Source of the DNA: Ascaris suum
Taxonomy: Eukaryota; Nematoda; Chromadorea; Rhabditida; Ascarididae
Direction of reading: 5' to 3'
Assembly (NCBI GenBank): GCA_013433145.1
Contig: CM024189.1
Span: forward strand, 1,674,001-1,738,000
Length of the DNA stretch: 64,000 bases
This document shows, piece after piece, positions 1-28,006 of this stretch. The first letter of the stretch is position 1; each line of letters opens with the position of its first letter. Under the pieces are notes generated by a model that saw nothing but the letters and a program-made list of their open reading frames with translations, searched no databases and was not told the origin of the DNA. The translations under genes were made by a program, and so were the position numbers.

Positions 1-16600
<16,600 letters not shown>

Positions 16601-16631
16601 ATTCCATATGATGAAATTATTTATAAGGTCG

Positions 16632-18298
16632 TTACTGGTTACGACGTTTGGATCGTCCATTATTTCGTTTTCTCTGTGACAGAAAATTTCATGGACGTGA
16701 CGCTCAATGACTCATTGAAAAGAAGTACCGCGAAAGTTCTATTAATATGCCGATGGCTTTCTTTTGAAAAACTCACCGGATTTTTTCCTCTCGATAATAC
16801 CCAGGTATAGCAGCATCCTTCACATTGCTCGTCGGTGAAGTACTGATTGCATTCCTCAAGCTTCTCATATAGGGGCATCTTTATAATAAAAGTGGCATCT
16901 GCGGTGCAAGCTGAAAAAAAAAAAATCGTACACTTAAATTGCGTTACGACCGAAATGATCAGGAAAGAAACCTTAATTAACAAGCTATTTGTATTTCTTT
17001 TTTGACGCTACAAAAGATAAAATTTCAGTATTGCTGAATTCTTGCTTTCTATATACGCAAGCATACTCAAGCTCATTGTGCCTGGGAGAATTTAATCACT
17101 GGAATCACTGAAGTATGCACATTAATCATAGATTTCCTTGAGTTCGTTAGCGGAAACAACGATAGCAATACATGTTTATTTTGCAGTGAAAACCGAAAGA
17201 TATAAAATTATAGATCGTGGAGAAAAAGCGTCGTTTCGCCTTGCCAGAAATTGCCGAAATATAACGAAAACCGCAAATTTCATTGAGAGGCGCTAGTACT
17301 ATGCTTGTTGTTCACATCAAGCTTGATGAATGAGCTCATTAGCTGATATGTGTCATATTGTGGCAGATTCCTCAAAAAAAACTTTTTTAAATAATTTTTG
17401 ATTGAGTGGTGATCGTTGTAAACCTGTCTTCAATATGGCCCGTCTTGAACACAGCGGTTAGCTGCTACTGCTCATTTTTGCTGCTCTCCAATGTCAGGTT
17501 ATTGAGGAAATAGTATCAATGAACACTGTGCAATTTTATTTTATGACTATGTTATGACAAATTTTCGATATGCTGTGTATCTTTATATTTACATAGGCGT
17601 GACTGCGGTGATAAGTATGGTGGCGGTATGGGCTCTAGCAGATATGGTGACGGGGTGGGTTCTGGTAGATATGGTGGTGACAGGAGTTCTGTTAGATGTG
17701 GTAGCGGTGGGAATTCTTGTACATATGGCCCAAGTAGACGTGGTGGCGGTGGTGATGGTAGGCGTGGTGCTAGACGTGGAGGCAATGGTGGTAGTGGCGG
17801 CGGTGCTAGATGTGGTGAGGGTAGTGGTAGTGGCGGTGGTGGTGGTGGCGGCCGTGGTAGACGTCGTGCGGGTAGTAGTAGTAGTGGTGGTGGTGGTGGT
17901 GGTGGTGGCGGCGGCGGCGGCGATAGATGTGGTGAGGGTAGCGGCAGTGGCGGTGGTGGTTGTGGCGGTGGTAGACGTGGTGGGGGTAGTGGCGGTGGTG
18001 GTGGCGGCGGTGGTGGTGGTGGCGGCGGTAGATGTGGTGGGGGTAGTGGCGGTGGCGGTGGAGGCTGTGGTGGTAGACGTGGTGGAGGAGGTAATGGTAG
18101 ATGTGGTGACTCGAGAGAATAAGGTCGAGGTGGAAGCCGTGGTTGTGGACAATTCGGGGAACAGTTCTGCGACGGGTCAGCTAATGAAACCGGATACTCC
18201 GCTTTCTGAGTATCGGCAAGCTCAATTAGAAGCACAACAATTGCGAAACGCTCCATCGCTTTTGGTATACGAATGCTCCAATAGAAAATCTCTCGCAT
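16632..18298 (-). CDS. Candidate secreted proline-rich protein with Cys-rich tail (3 exons)
   Basis: Family not recognised. Exon A runs from 18298 (or an inner ATG at 18256) down to 17593. It begins with a hydrophobic stretch (MERFAIVVLLIELA) that looks like a signal peptide, followed by about 170 residues of proline-rich repeats (PPPHLPPP, PPYLPEP). It ends at a gtaaat donor in phase 1. Exon B, 16910 to 16801, follows a poly-T/CAG acceptor and joins in phase; it carries five cysteines (TADATF, LEECNQYF, CEGCCYTW). A short exon C, 16673 to 16632, would add a basic tail (RKRNNGRSKRRNQ) and a stop. The matching phases, the acceptor and the signal peptide favour this strand. A glycine-rich frame on the plus strand across the same DNA (17628-18122) is the main alternative. 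The joins are my inference. Confidence 0.38.
17600..18120. repeat. GC-rich trinucleotide-based minisatellite (GGT/GGC)
   Basis: About 520 bp of degenerate GGT/GGC/GTA triplets in a GC content far above the surroundings. Recurring blocks of roughly 40-60 bp contain tagatgtggt or tagacgtggt followed by ggtagtggcggt. Because the period is a multiple of three, several frames on both strands stay open: glycine-rich and valine-rich on plus, proline-rich and threonine-rich on minus. Exact repeat boundaries need an aligner. Confidence 0.9.
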
Positions 18299-19340
18299 TT
18301 TGTCGCATTTTATTCAGCACCTCTAAATACTGGTGAATCAGCATGAATGGCGCGCCCTTACGAGTCAGGCAATTATGTAAAGACAAAATAAGTGAAACTG
18401 TGAAGCAAAGCAAAGGTGCGCCAACACCGAGCGAATTTAAAATCGAATCCGCACTTTTCCAATGACGAAAACGCACTTTTCGATGGTGAATTGATGGCAT
18501 GAACAACTCACCTTAAACTAGCAAATTTGGTGATCTATGCAGTACGCGGCAAAAAAAAAAGTCTTAGAACTTATGGAGCTAATAGGCGCACACTATAAAA
18601 ATTGATGAAAATTACATAGATGTCTTAACAAGAAGCGGAGTCAATATAATGTTGTTCAAGTTTTTCGCTTTCAAGAGGGAGAGAACGGAGAGGAATAAAA
18701 TAAAGCTTTTCGTCAAATGAGCAATTAAATGGTGATAAAAAATAGCTAATTTTTTCATCTCTCAAGTAAAGCACATCCCACTAGAGTAACTATTCGGAAA
18801 TAAAATGCAAATTTTAAACGTTGTTTATAAATGAGCTCGATTGTCACAAAGGAATAAGCATCGTACTAAGGGACCGTTGAAATGTACAATGAGTGGAACT
18901 TACTTTTATGTCTTGTTCGCAGAAATATTCTCCAAAATATCGTGTTTTAATCATACGCATATCGTTTCGTTTACTCTCGTCTCAGGTAATCCATGCGTTG
19001 CTTTATATTACTCCGTATAATTTTCACAGAATCAAGTGAAAAGAGAAAATTTTTTCGCTTTGGGGATATTTTGCAATACACAAATCCTCTTTTGAACGCT
19101 TTCCGTCCTGACCACCTATACCTCAGTTGTAACAATATCTGTGGCACTAAAGATTACTTGCTACCTTTATTTAGGGTTTGAGCAGGTGCTGGTCACTGCT
19201 TGAGCTTATGCAGCTTTAAGCGACTTTCGCTGCGGATAAATTGTGGCTGAATGATATCATGACCCTGAAATGCAACGTTTGCAAAAGGTTGGTAACATCG
19301 CGACAACATCAGTAGCAGCTTTCATTGCAACTCGAATAGC

Positions 19341-19507
<167 letters not shown>

Positions 19508-22237
19508 GTAAAGTCTTTTGGTGCGAACATCAATCGTTGATTAGTGACTGGAAAAGAAACGTTCTATTATTATTTCGTTTCAGAAGGTCGAAGAATGAAC
19601 GCAAGAAAATCATGTAGCAAATGGCAAACAACGGCAATTATAAAGCGTTGGCACAATACGTTTTTCAGCATGGGGGACTGCGTAATTGTCTTTTTTTTCC
19701 TCAAAGTTTACCTCAACTGCTTCAAGCCATCGAATAAAATAATGAAGGATGTTGATTGTTGATGATGTAAGGTGTCTATTGTAAAATCACTTAGAAGAGA
19801 TTTTTGTAATTTCCTTATTAATCAATGAATTGAATGTTCTCAGAAATATTGATAGAGTGTACCATTTATACTGCACTAGTGAATGTTTTTGATGCTAGAA
19901 TAGAAGTTGTTTTTAAAGTATAAGTATTGCATGTCATCATAGAATACAATCGTGTGTTTTCAGTGGTTTTTTTGTTAGACTCACGCCATAGAATCACACC
20001 GCATCGAATCCTTTGGATGTTTCTCTTCCACACTAATATCTTTCCTACTGACAGGTAAAAGTACTAGAGTTAATATTGCATTACTCTTAAGTTAGAAGCT
20101 TGATTCCTCTCAGGAAATAGATCCCTTCAATGCATAAGCTTCGGATGAATTAGATAAAGAATATTAGATAAAGAATCTTACATCTGAGACAAACTGTTTA
20201 GCGAAACACTATTACTTTTCTCTGCATCGGATAACGAATCAAATTTCTAAACAGCTGTGTGGTTATCAACTCTCCGAGGAAAGAAAACGTAGTAAAGCTC
20301 GAGTCTGTCGGAGATTGACCATTATAAAATGTCCAGGTAAACAAACCTTGACCAAATACTTCTGGAGTGTTCGTAGGCCGATCTGTCAGTCAGATAGTAC
20401 AACTTCAGATTCGTCCCATGAAAAAAATTTTAGAAAAGAATGAATATCATATTTTCCACTTGAGTTAGCTGCCATGTAAATCGTAATGCATTTGCCCCTA
20501 TACATATTTGGCTACTGGATTAACTCCACGCTGCAGGGATAGAGCGTGGAAGAGACGGCCTGTGAGTACGAAACTTGGAGCCAAATAATAATGCACTCAG
20601 CTTGCGCTGTCGCTTTGATCTGAAATAACGCATACAAGTCTTGCGATAAAATTGCTGTTATTTATGGTTACTGTTCACCTATCACAATCAAATAGTGTAT
20701 AATTATCGAGGTCATTTTGTACCGCACTTTGATCATCGTTGTATCAAACGAAACGTCCGAAGAGCTAATCCAGTAGTATCAGGCATTTGCCTTTTTGCTG
20801 TTCGAAATGAAGTGCATGGGATTTTCAATCATATGAAACATTTTTGATGTTTTGCTTTTCGTACTGAAAAAACACCACAAAACCTGTTATTGTTGCGATC
20901 ATAACCTCAAGCCTTTTCATTTCGTATCACAATGACACAACTGCTGAGGAGGGAAGAAATGCAGATTTAGTCCGTGTAAAAATGCACAGGCTTGAGTACC
21001 ATAGGCATCATTGCATCTAGCTAAGGTCTGTGTTCGCTACTATCGGCAAAGTAACAGCAGGAACTGAATGTACGTAGAGGATGGCATGTTTCCAGCTCCA
21101 CCAAGTTCTGCTCGTTTACAAATGCCAGCCGTTCACGACTTCGTGCTTCATCTTTCGTCCCCTCAGCAAAGACTGTTATGCATCAAAGCATCTATTACTT
21201 AATGCCAATGACGCTTTATATCATCGGCACGCCGCCTTTCGCAGCACTTGCATCCGCGTGATGTGTGAGTGAGATGGCCAGGCTATATACTGTCGGTTTT
21301 TGCCGGTAAAGGCAGTTTGAAGTGGATGGTTGAGGAAGGGGGAATTAAGTTGGAAAATATTTTGACTATGCTCGCTGAAAATTATGCAGAATAGATCCAT
21401 ATGGTTCATGTATCCCTGCGCGCTCTTGTTGATACTGAACGCTGGAAATTGCAACAAAAAAAGGAGGTTTGGTGATTTTGCTCACGCTAATTTCTTCACC
21501 AACAATTCGCAGCGTCGTTATTTTGACTCTAATTTGCGGCAGTAATATGATGACGGTTTAACTAGTCACAACAAAGAGCGGAACGCTTTAGTGGCAAAAA
21601 GCTTCAAACAAACAAAACGCTCGTAATTAAGAAGATGGAGAAACTGTGGAGGCAACATTCGTTTCAGGCAAACGGTGAGATTATCTTTCATCTACCTATT
21701 CGATATTATGTGCATTAGTTTCATCGTAGGTACAAGCAAGGATAATTATTTTAATTAGGTTTTCTTTTTGCTTTAATTGTTTACCGTGATGGAGACAACA
21801 AGCAGCATTCGGTATCGATCAGTCATTGATACAAAAGACAATAGTGCTTGACTGCGATGGAATCGTTTTATGAATGATATTGCTAAGTTGTTGCGAGATA
21901 AGAAAAGTGTTGTTTATGATTGGACTACAGGAGTATTTTTTAATAATTTCAAGTGTGCATTAGGGCAAATGGCCTTCAAAAAGAAGGTTTATTTCACCTT
22001 CTTCTTACCTTACAATTTACATGCATTAATTCAGATTAATAGTGAATCAAATATAAATGATTTTTTGCTTTTCATAATTTTTTCACTTGCTCTTCTAAAT
22101 CTTCTACAATTCTCTTCTACAGTTATTAGGTTGAACGGTTCAAATCTCTCCATCATTTCTCTACGAATTTTCCACCATAATCTATCAGTTCATCTATTTT
22201 TCGCTATGCTACTCTTAAAGTCCATTTTCTCAAATTT

Positions 22238-22332
22238 CATTTCTATTTCCAATCATTTAATTATTTCCATTTCCAATCATTTCTAATCTATTTCAAATCA
22301 TTATTTCCAATCCTATTTCTAATCATTTACCA
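22238..22332. repeat. Degenerate tandem array of a tttccaatcattt motif
   Basis: The motif tttccaatcattt and close variants (tttctaatcattt, tttcaaatcatta) recur about six times in succession in a pyrimidine-rich stretch. Unit length varies, so this is an imperfect minisatellite rather than a clean repeat. Confidence 0.7.
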
Positions 22333-25300
22333 TGCCATTGATTGTGACGAATTGTGGAACGGAACTGAAGCTCCTTTTTTTCATCGTGGTTTAACATGGA
22401 TTTTATTGTTTTCAACGATAATCAATCGTCTTATGAAGAAATCGTATAGAAATGGTTCTTTTTTTTCTTTTTTTTCACCAAAGAAGTGGAAATTTTCTTT
22501 TTTTCTTACCTTCTTCCTTCTTGTTCCAGTCTAAATGCATGCTCTCTCTGTGGATGTTCTCTTTTATTCTTTCTTGATCAATAATAGTGAACGATCCTTT
22601 CACAAATGTAGCAGAATATTTCTGCATTGCTCTCATAATAAACCTTTTTGTTAGAACAAGACAGCAGTTTGTTGGAATTTTATCCCCTATTATATTATAC
22701 ATCGATTCTTCATAATTTCTGATTTATCGATAATGTTTTCTTTTTGCATTATCGGAGGAACTGCTCACAAAGGCAATAAGGCCGCTAGCAATCCATTTAG
22801 TCCACCATAGCAAATAGTATCTTTAAGTGATGAACATTATTAATGTACCATGAAATGGAAATTGGAATGTATTTTAAATGATATCGTTTAACTTACAACT
22901 ACACAAATTTTTCGCATTGTGTAGGTGCCGATATATACAGTTTTCGGCAAGTAAGAAGCACGTTAATGCATCTTCAGATAATATTGCGGTAGGGCTCCCC
23001 AGCACTATACACAACAAGCACATCTTCCAGCCGTCACTTTTCCTGCAGGAAAGCGTTGAGATTATGGATGACATGAATGGTGTAAGTGCGGTTGGTAGCG
23101 CCCATACTGAATTGGGGCAGTTAACGTCACGCTAAAGAGTGCAATGTCATAAATGCCTTCTGAATGCTGTTAGGTTGTTACAGAATAGACATCAGCCCCC
23201 TTTAAGCCTTCTAATGCTTTTTTGTAGCTCTAAGGAATTCCGGAAAATATTGCAAGGAGCCTTTACAATTTTAACTTCAACCATTATCTTCCAGTATATG
23301 AGGACCTAGTGTCTAATAAAGAAAAGTCACAGCTGCATAGGGATGCTCCATCGTTCTGCAAGGATCCTCTGCTTTCTCGTTCGAAATCCCTACTCCCTCT
23401 ACGATCTTAGAGGGAATCCTTACACGGCTGTGGAGTACAGTGAAGTCTTGCACGGAAGCAGAGAAATCTGTAGTCATCAAAGAATTTCGAAAGTCCTGTA
23501 GTCAACGATGGGGCCTCTCCAGTCCTGTGCGGAATCAGTACACTCCCATAGGGCGATCCCAGCAGCAATATTAAAAATTTACACTCTGAATCTCGTTAGC
23601 ATTTACTCCCATTATACTTCACTAGTAGTGAGGTGCAACTAGTATATGATGCACCTGGCAGTGGGTTCGCAATTACTCTCAGATTAGTAATGGTGGACTG
23701 CGTTAAAAGAGACCCACACAAGCCTAATCACCATTGAGCAAAACGACAGGTGGAGGTGATTGGTTTGATCACATATCGTCCTTTTGCACGGTAAGCCGAT
23801 TACATGCGATGTGCACCTTTGGTCTGATCTTTGTAAATGAACGATTAATCTCGCTCCAACGAAAGGGCAACGCTGAGCACCTCAAACAAGATTTTATCTT
23901 TATTATCGAAAAAGCATTACATAGATATGTTGAAGCCATCATTTCCGTGTCAACAACCTAATTCACATTTCCCTACCTTGAGTGGTTTTATTAAGAGCAA
24001 TTTGCAAAGTACCCTACGGGACGAAATGCAACGACCGGCTTAATGCTTCTTCGCGAAATTTTGTTCAGTCTTTGAAAACCTACAATCAAAGCTGTCGTAA
24101 TTCTCAGGGAAGAATTTAAGCGCTAGACAGATGTTGCAATACTTTTCGGATTGCGCGGCTTTTTGAAGTGTTTTAAATTGCAATCAGCAATTCTCGTGCA
24201 ACCACTAAATTGCTAAAGATATCTCCCATGTTAAAAAATATCTTTGATAGTCTAAACGATAACCACAACAACTCTATTTCTTATGCAATGTGTCTATTGA
24301 TGGAAAGATATTCGTAAAAATCAATTTTTGAGGAGAGAAAAGCATTATTAAATCTTTTCATCTAAGAAATAGTCATTCACGTAGACCAACATTACTCCGA
24401 ATTTCAAGCGTTCATTCACTTTTGCTCCTTCTAAAGGATGAATATTTCTGGTTAAACCTTTGGCAAAAATACGCGGATGAGTTATGGCAAGAGTTCGTTC
24501 CGAGTGTTGGATCTTTTGTAGGAGCGAAACGGAACGAGAGGTTTTTTTCTTGCGCAGCGTCGTTAGTGCTTCAAATATTTGGTCGCTTCGACTTCATCAA
24601 TTCCATTCGTTTATTCAGCTGAAATAAGAGAAACAAACGAAATGCTGAAAACTTACTGCTGCCTCTCAAAAATGTTCGCCGTAATGACCGCCTACGGCTA
24701 TCGAAGGGCATTTTTTTTTCGAGGGGGGGGGGGGTATTATTGCAATCGTTTTACAAAAATGTTGTCTTATAGAACTTCCTCAGTAACTTCAGCAATCTCA
24801 TTGAGCTCTCAAAAGCAAAGTGAAGTGATGTTTTCCTTGATGAATTTCGATATTCGACTATCCTTTGAAATTTTCATTCGCATTAAATTAACAATATTAA
24901 TAGGGATTCCTTACTATTTTCTTTTTTCTTCCGCCTCTAAGCTACGCTTTCTTTTTCTCTACGGTTCTGCACATAGCACTCAAAACAGTACCATCCTTGT
25001 TGCTTAATCAACCTAAGGCTTTCGTGCTTTAAGGAAAGACCCTAATCGGTCATGCAAGCCAAGTCTACGGTCCAGAAAGACCTTTCATTAAGAGTACCAC
25101 GTTTCTAAAAGCTATTCCCCGTGGGCTTCAACTGAACCTCATTGAAGGCTACAACTCCATCAAATATAAAATGTCGTCGAGAATTGCATGCTGCATCCTT
25201 TATCTCCTATAGAGCGAGTACATTCAACTCCTTGCAGCATAGATGTATTGATCGTTAGAGAAAAGGCAAAAATGCATATTGTTCACTCATTTTGTGAGTT

Positions 25301-28003
25301 TATCAAGTTGACACGACTAATTATGAAAATATTCAGCGTTACATGCTTCATTGAAGCTTTTACTGGTATTCGTTTTTTTGTATATTTTAACTGATAGCTT
25401 AATTAGGTTTTCATTCGTAAGTTTTTATTACTAGATCTGTCAATGATTTCTGCAGTTGTTTTTGGCAATAATATGCAAATTTCTTTATGAATCGCTATAT
25501 TGTATTCATTACGCGTGAAGCATTCAGTTTTATCAACTTGCTGAATGCTATTAATTTGCATACATTTTCAAATCAGTGATCTTATGCACAGCTTTGTCAC
25601 AAAATAACTTTTAATCGTAAATTAAGGCGAGGAATTCTCTTTGTTCAACAACGATGCAACCCACTTTGGCATGACGGGATTGTTAATAAGTCGTATAGGA
25701 AGTGCATCGTCCACAAAAAAATAACACTGTCGAATTGCCCTGAAATCTGACTTGTTATATCATCAGAATCATTCTCTTCAAAAAGAAAAAGCAAATGGTA
25801 TCCACAGAGGGATGAAATTTCGGAAAAGTGACTCCAGTGCTTATCTTCGTAACTATACGTCATAACTAACACAAACTTGTACATTCTGTTGAACATAGAA
25901 ATGGAAATGTGCTTTTGGAATGACTCTTATATGATTAGAGGATATGAAAAGGACTTAGAGTTAGGTTTTTGTTTACAAGTTGAGAATAGCGGTGTACACA
26001 GTAGCTGAGTTACACACGTATTGCTGAAAACTATGAACACGTTAACAATTATGCATGTTTTCTGTTTAAAAAAAGTTTGCGACTATTTTCTTTATCTAAT
26101 TTGCGCTAATTAAATGTGTTTTTCCGATGCATGCGTTTCGAGCGTCGTTTTGAAGAAGAAAATTTAGAGAAGCTGAATACAACACATTGCGAACTGTTCA
26201 ATTGATGCATCGTATATAGCGCAGGAAACAACTCATCTGATTCGCAGTGCCAGGATTATTTTGAAAGTTGAGTGTTGTTCTTAACGAGATCTGATTATTA
26301 CACCCTTGAAATGACGCATCTCAGATTCTCTTCGTTACCCTTAAAATCTACATTTTTTTTTTGGCAATTATAAAGTGAGCCGTCGTTTATTGAATGTTAA
26401 GCAAGCACTAACGAACAACCTCGACGATCGCAACTCAGCCATTTGGCTGCATTTCGTTTGATCGGAATATTCCTAAATCGTTAATGGCTGTTCATAGAAT
26501 AATGCCATTATCATTATGCTATCCATTTCTGATTATCTTGCCCGTTCATTTATAGATTCTACCTCTCGAATTTTCTTAAATAAACCTCACCTTTTCAAAC
26601 TTATGACTCATCGAACAATGTAATGAAGTGGTCATTTCAAGTAATTTTTGCACTCTTTTAAGTTGCAACACAACAGTCACTTGATTTCTATTGAAAACCA
26701 AACCATAAGGACTGAAAGCGTATGCCCATACTGATGTTGGATTTTTTTTTTTGAATAAAATAAAAGAAAAGTGGGAAATTTACTTGGCGCTTCGTAAGGT
26801 GGTAGAGAAAAACACCATTCCGTGATGAGAGATATGCAATTAATGAACAGTAAACTAGCTCGCTCTTTTGATTTTTCGTTTAGTTGTTAATTAAACCATA
26901 GGGGATCGACGGCACATGACATCAACCTTTACTGTTTGATGCTAACAGTATGCCGATCGATGATCAAGAGCCAATGGCTAGAAATGTATGCGAACTCGAA
27001 GTGGACTCTTTCAACGAACTCGAATCGGAGGACGTTCAACTCAATTAATAAAATTGAGATTGTTGAATTTTGCGAAAAACTTCTTCATAGTGGCGCATAT
27101 TTTTGATTCGTTGTTGAAATCAATGCAATGTGCTATTCCATTCAGGAACTCCATCAATACACTATTAAAGTAATAAACATTTTCAGAATTTCGCATTAGT
27201 AAGCAAATTAAAGAAGTTGCAGAAAAATTGCATACGAGTTTCATTTTCTGTTAGCATCCGAAATCGATTGGCGTTTATTTTTTTGTTGTCCTAAGTCGTT
27301 TCATTGCCTAATAAGTGTTATGTTCCGATTATATTCTTGATTTGCTTCACTTTCAACATATATGATTCAGTTTCAGAATCCTAGTTTTTCTCGCTTCATA
27401 TTCGATGCCACAAAACGTATTGCCTTCATTGCATCGAGCGAGACACATTAATACTGAATATAAACATATAAACGATTAAAAAACTGCACAAAAATGGCGC
27501 ATATTTTATACTATCCCTTCCGCATATCTTCATACTTAATTCATCAGCTATTAATTGCATTGCATTTTCCTCGGTGTTGAATTTTGTGCTACCTGGCGAT
27601 AAACTGCAACAAGTAGATGCACCACACATGCAAAACTATAATAAAGCCTCCCTCTTGAAGAACGCAATTCGGATTTTTTTCTCTCATTGTCTATACTCTT
27701 AAATATGCATAGTGGAAACGATCTCTAGAAATGAACGGATGCAAATGCCCATGAGAAAATGTTGCAATATTTTATTGGCGTTGAAATTTTAGCGCGAGCA
27801 AAGGTGTTTTTTTTTTTTTTTCGCAAACAATATCGGTGTTTTGCCTAAATTTTTCTTCAGTATTTCAAAACTTTTATAAACAAAAGATGACGAATGATTC
27901 GATTTCAAAATTTCCCATATAATTTGTTTGCACAAACGCTTCTTGATCATAGCGATCCTATTCGTTTTGAGAGCAAATTCGGTGCTGTAACGTTGCGTCT
28001 AAA

Positions 28004-28006
28004 ATG
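28004..28006 (+). CDS. TUBA: Candidate start-codon exon of alpha-tubulin
   Basis: The context aaaatg|gtttgt gives a good start context directly followed by a possible splice donor. An intron immediately after the ATG codon is known in alpha-tubulin genes of several animals, and exon 2 here starts exactly at codon 2. Other ATG-gt sites further upstream cannot be excluded. Confidence 0.4.

Noticed and set aside
20527..20551. Short hairpin ccacgct ... agcgtgg
   Set aside because: A seven-base-pair stem is expected by chance in 64 kb and there is no associated gene.
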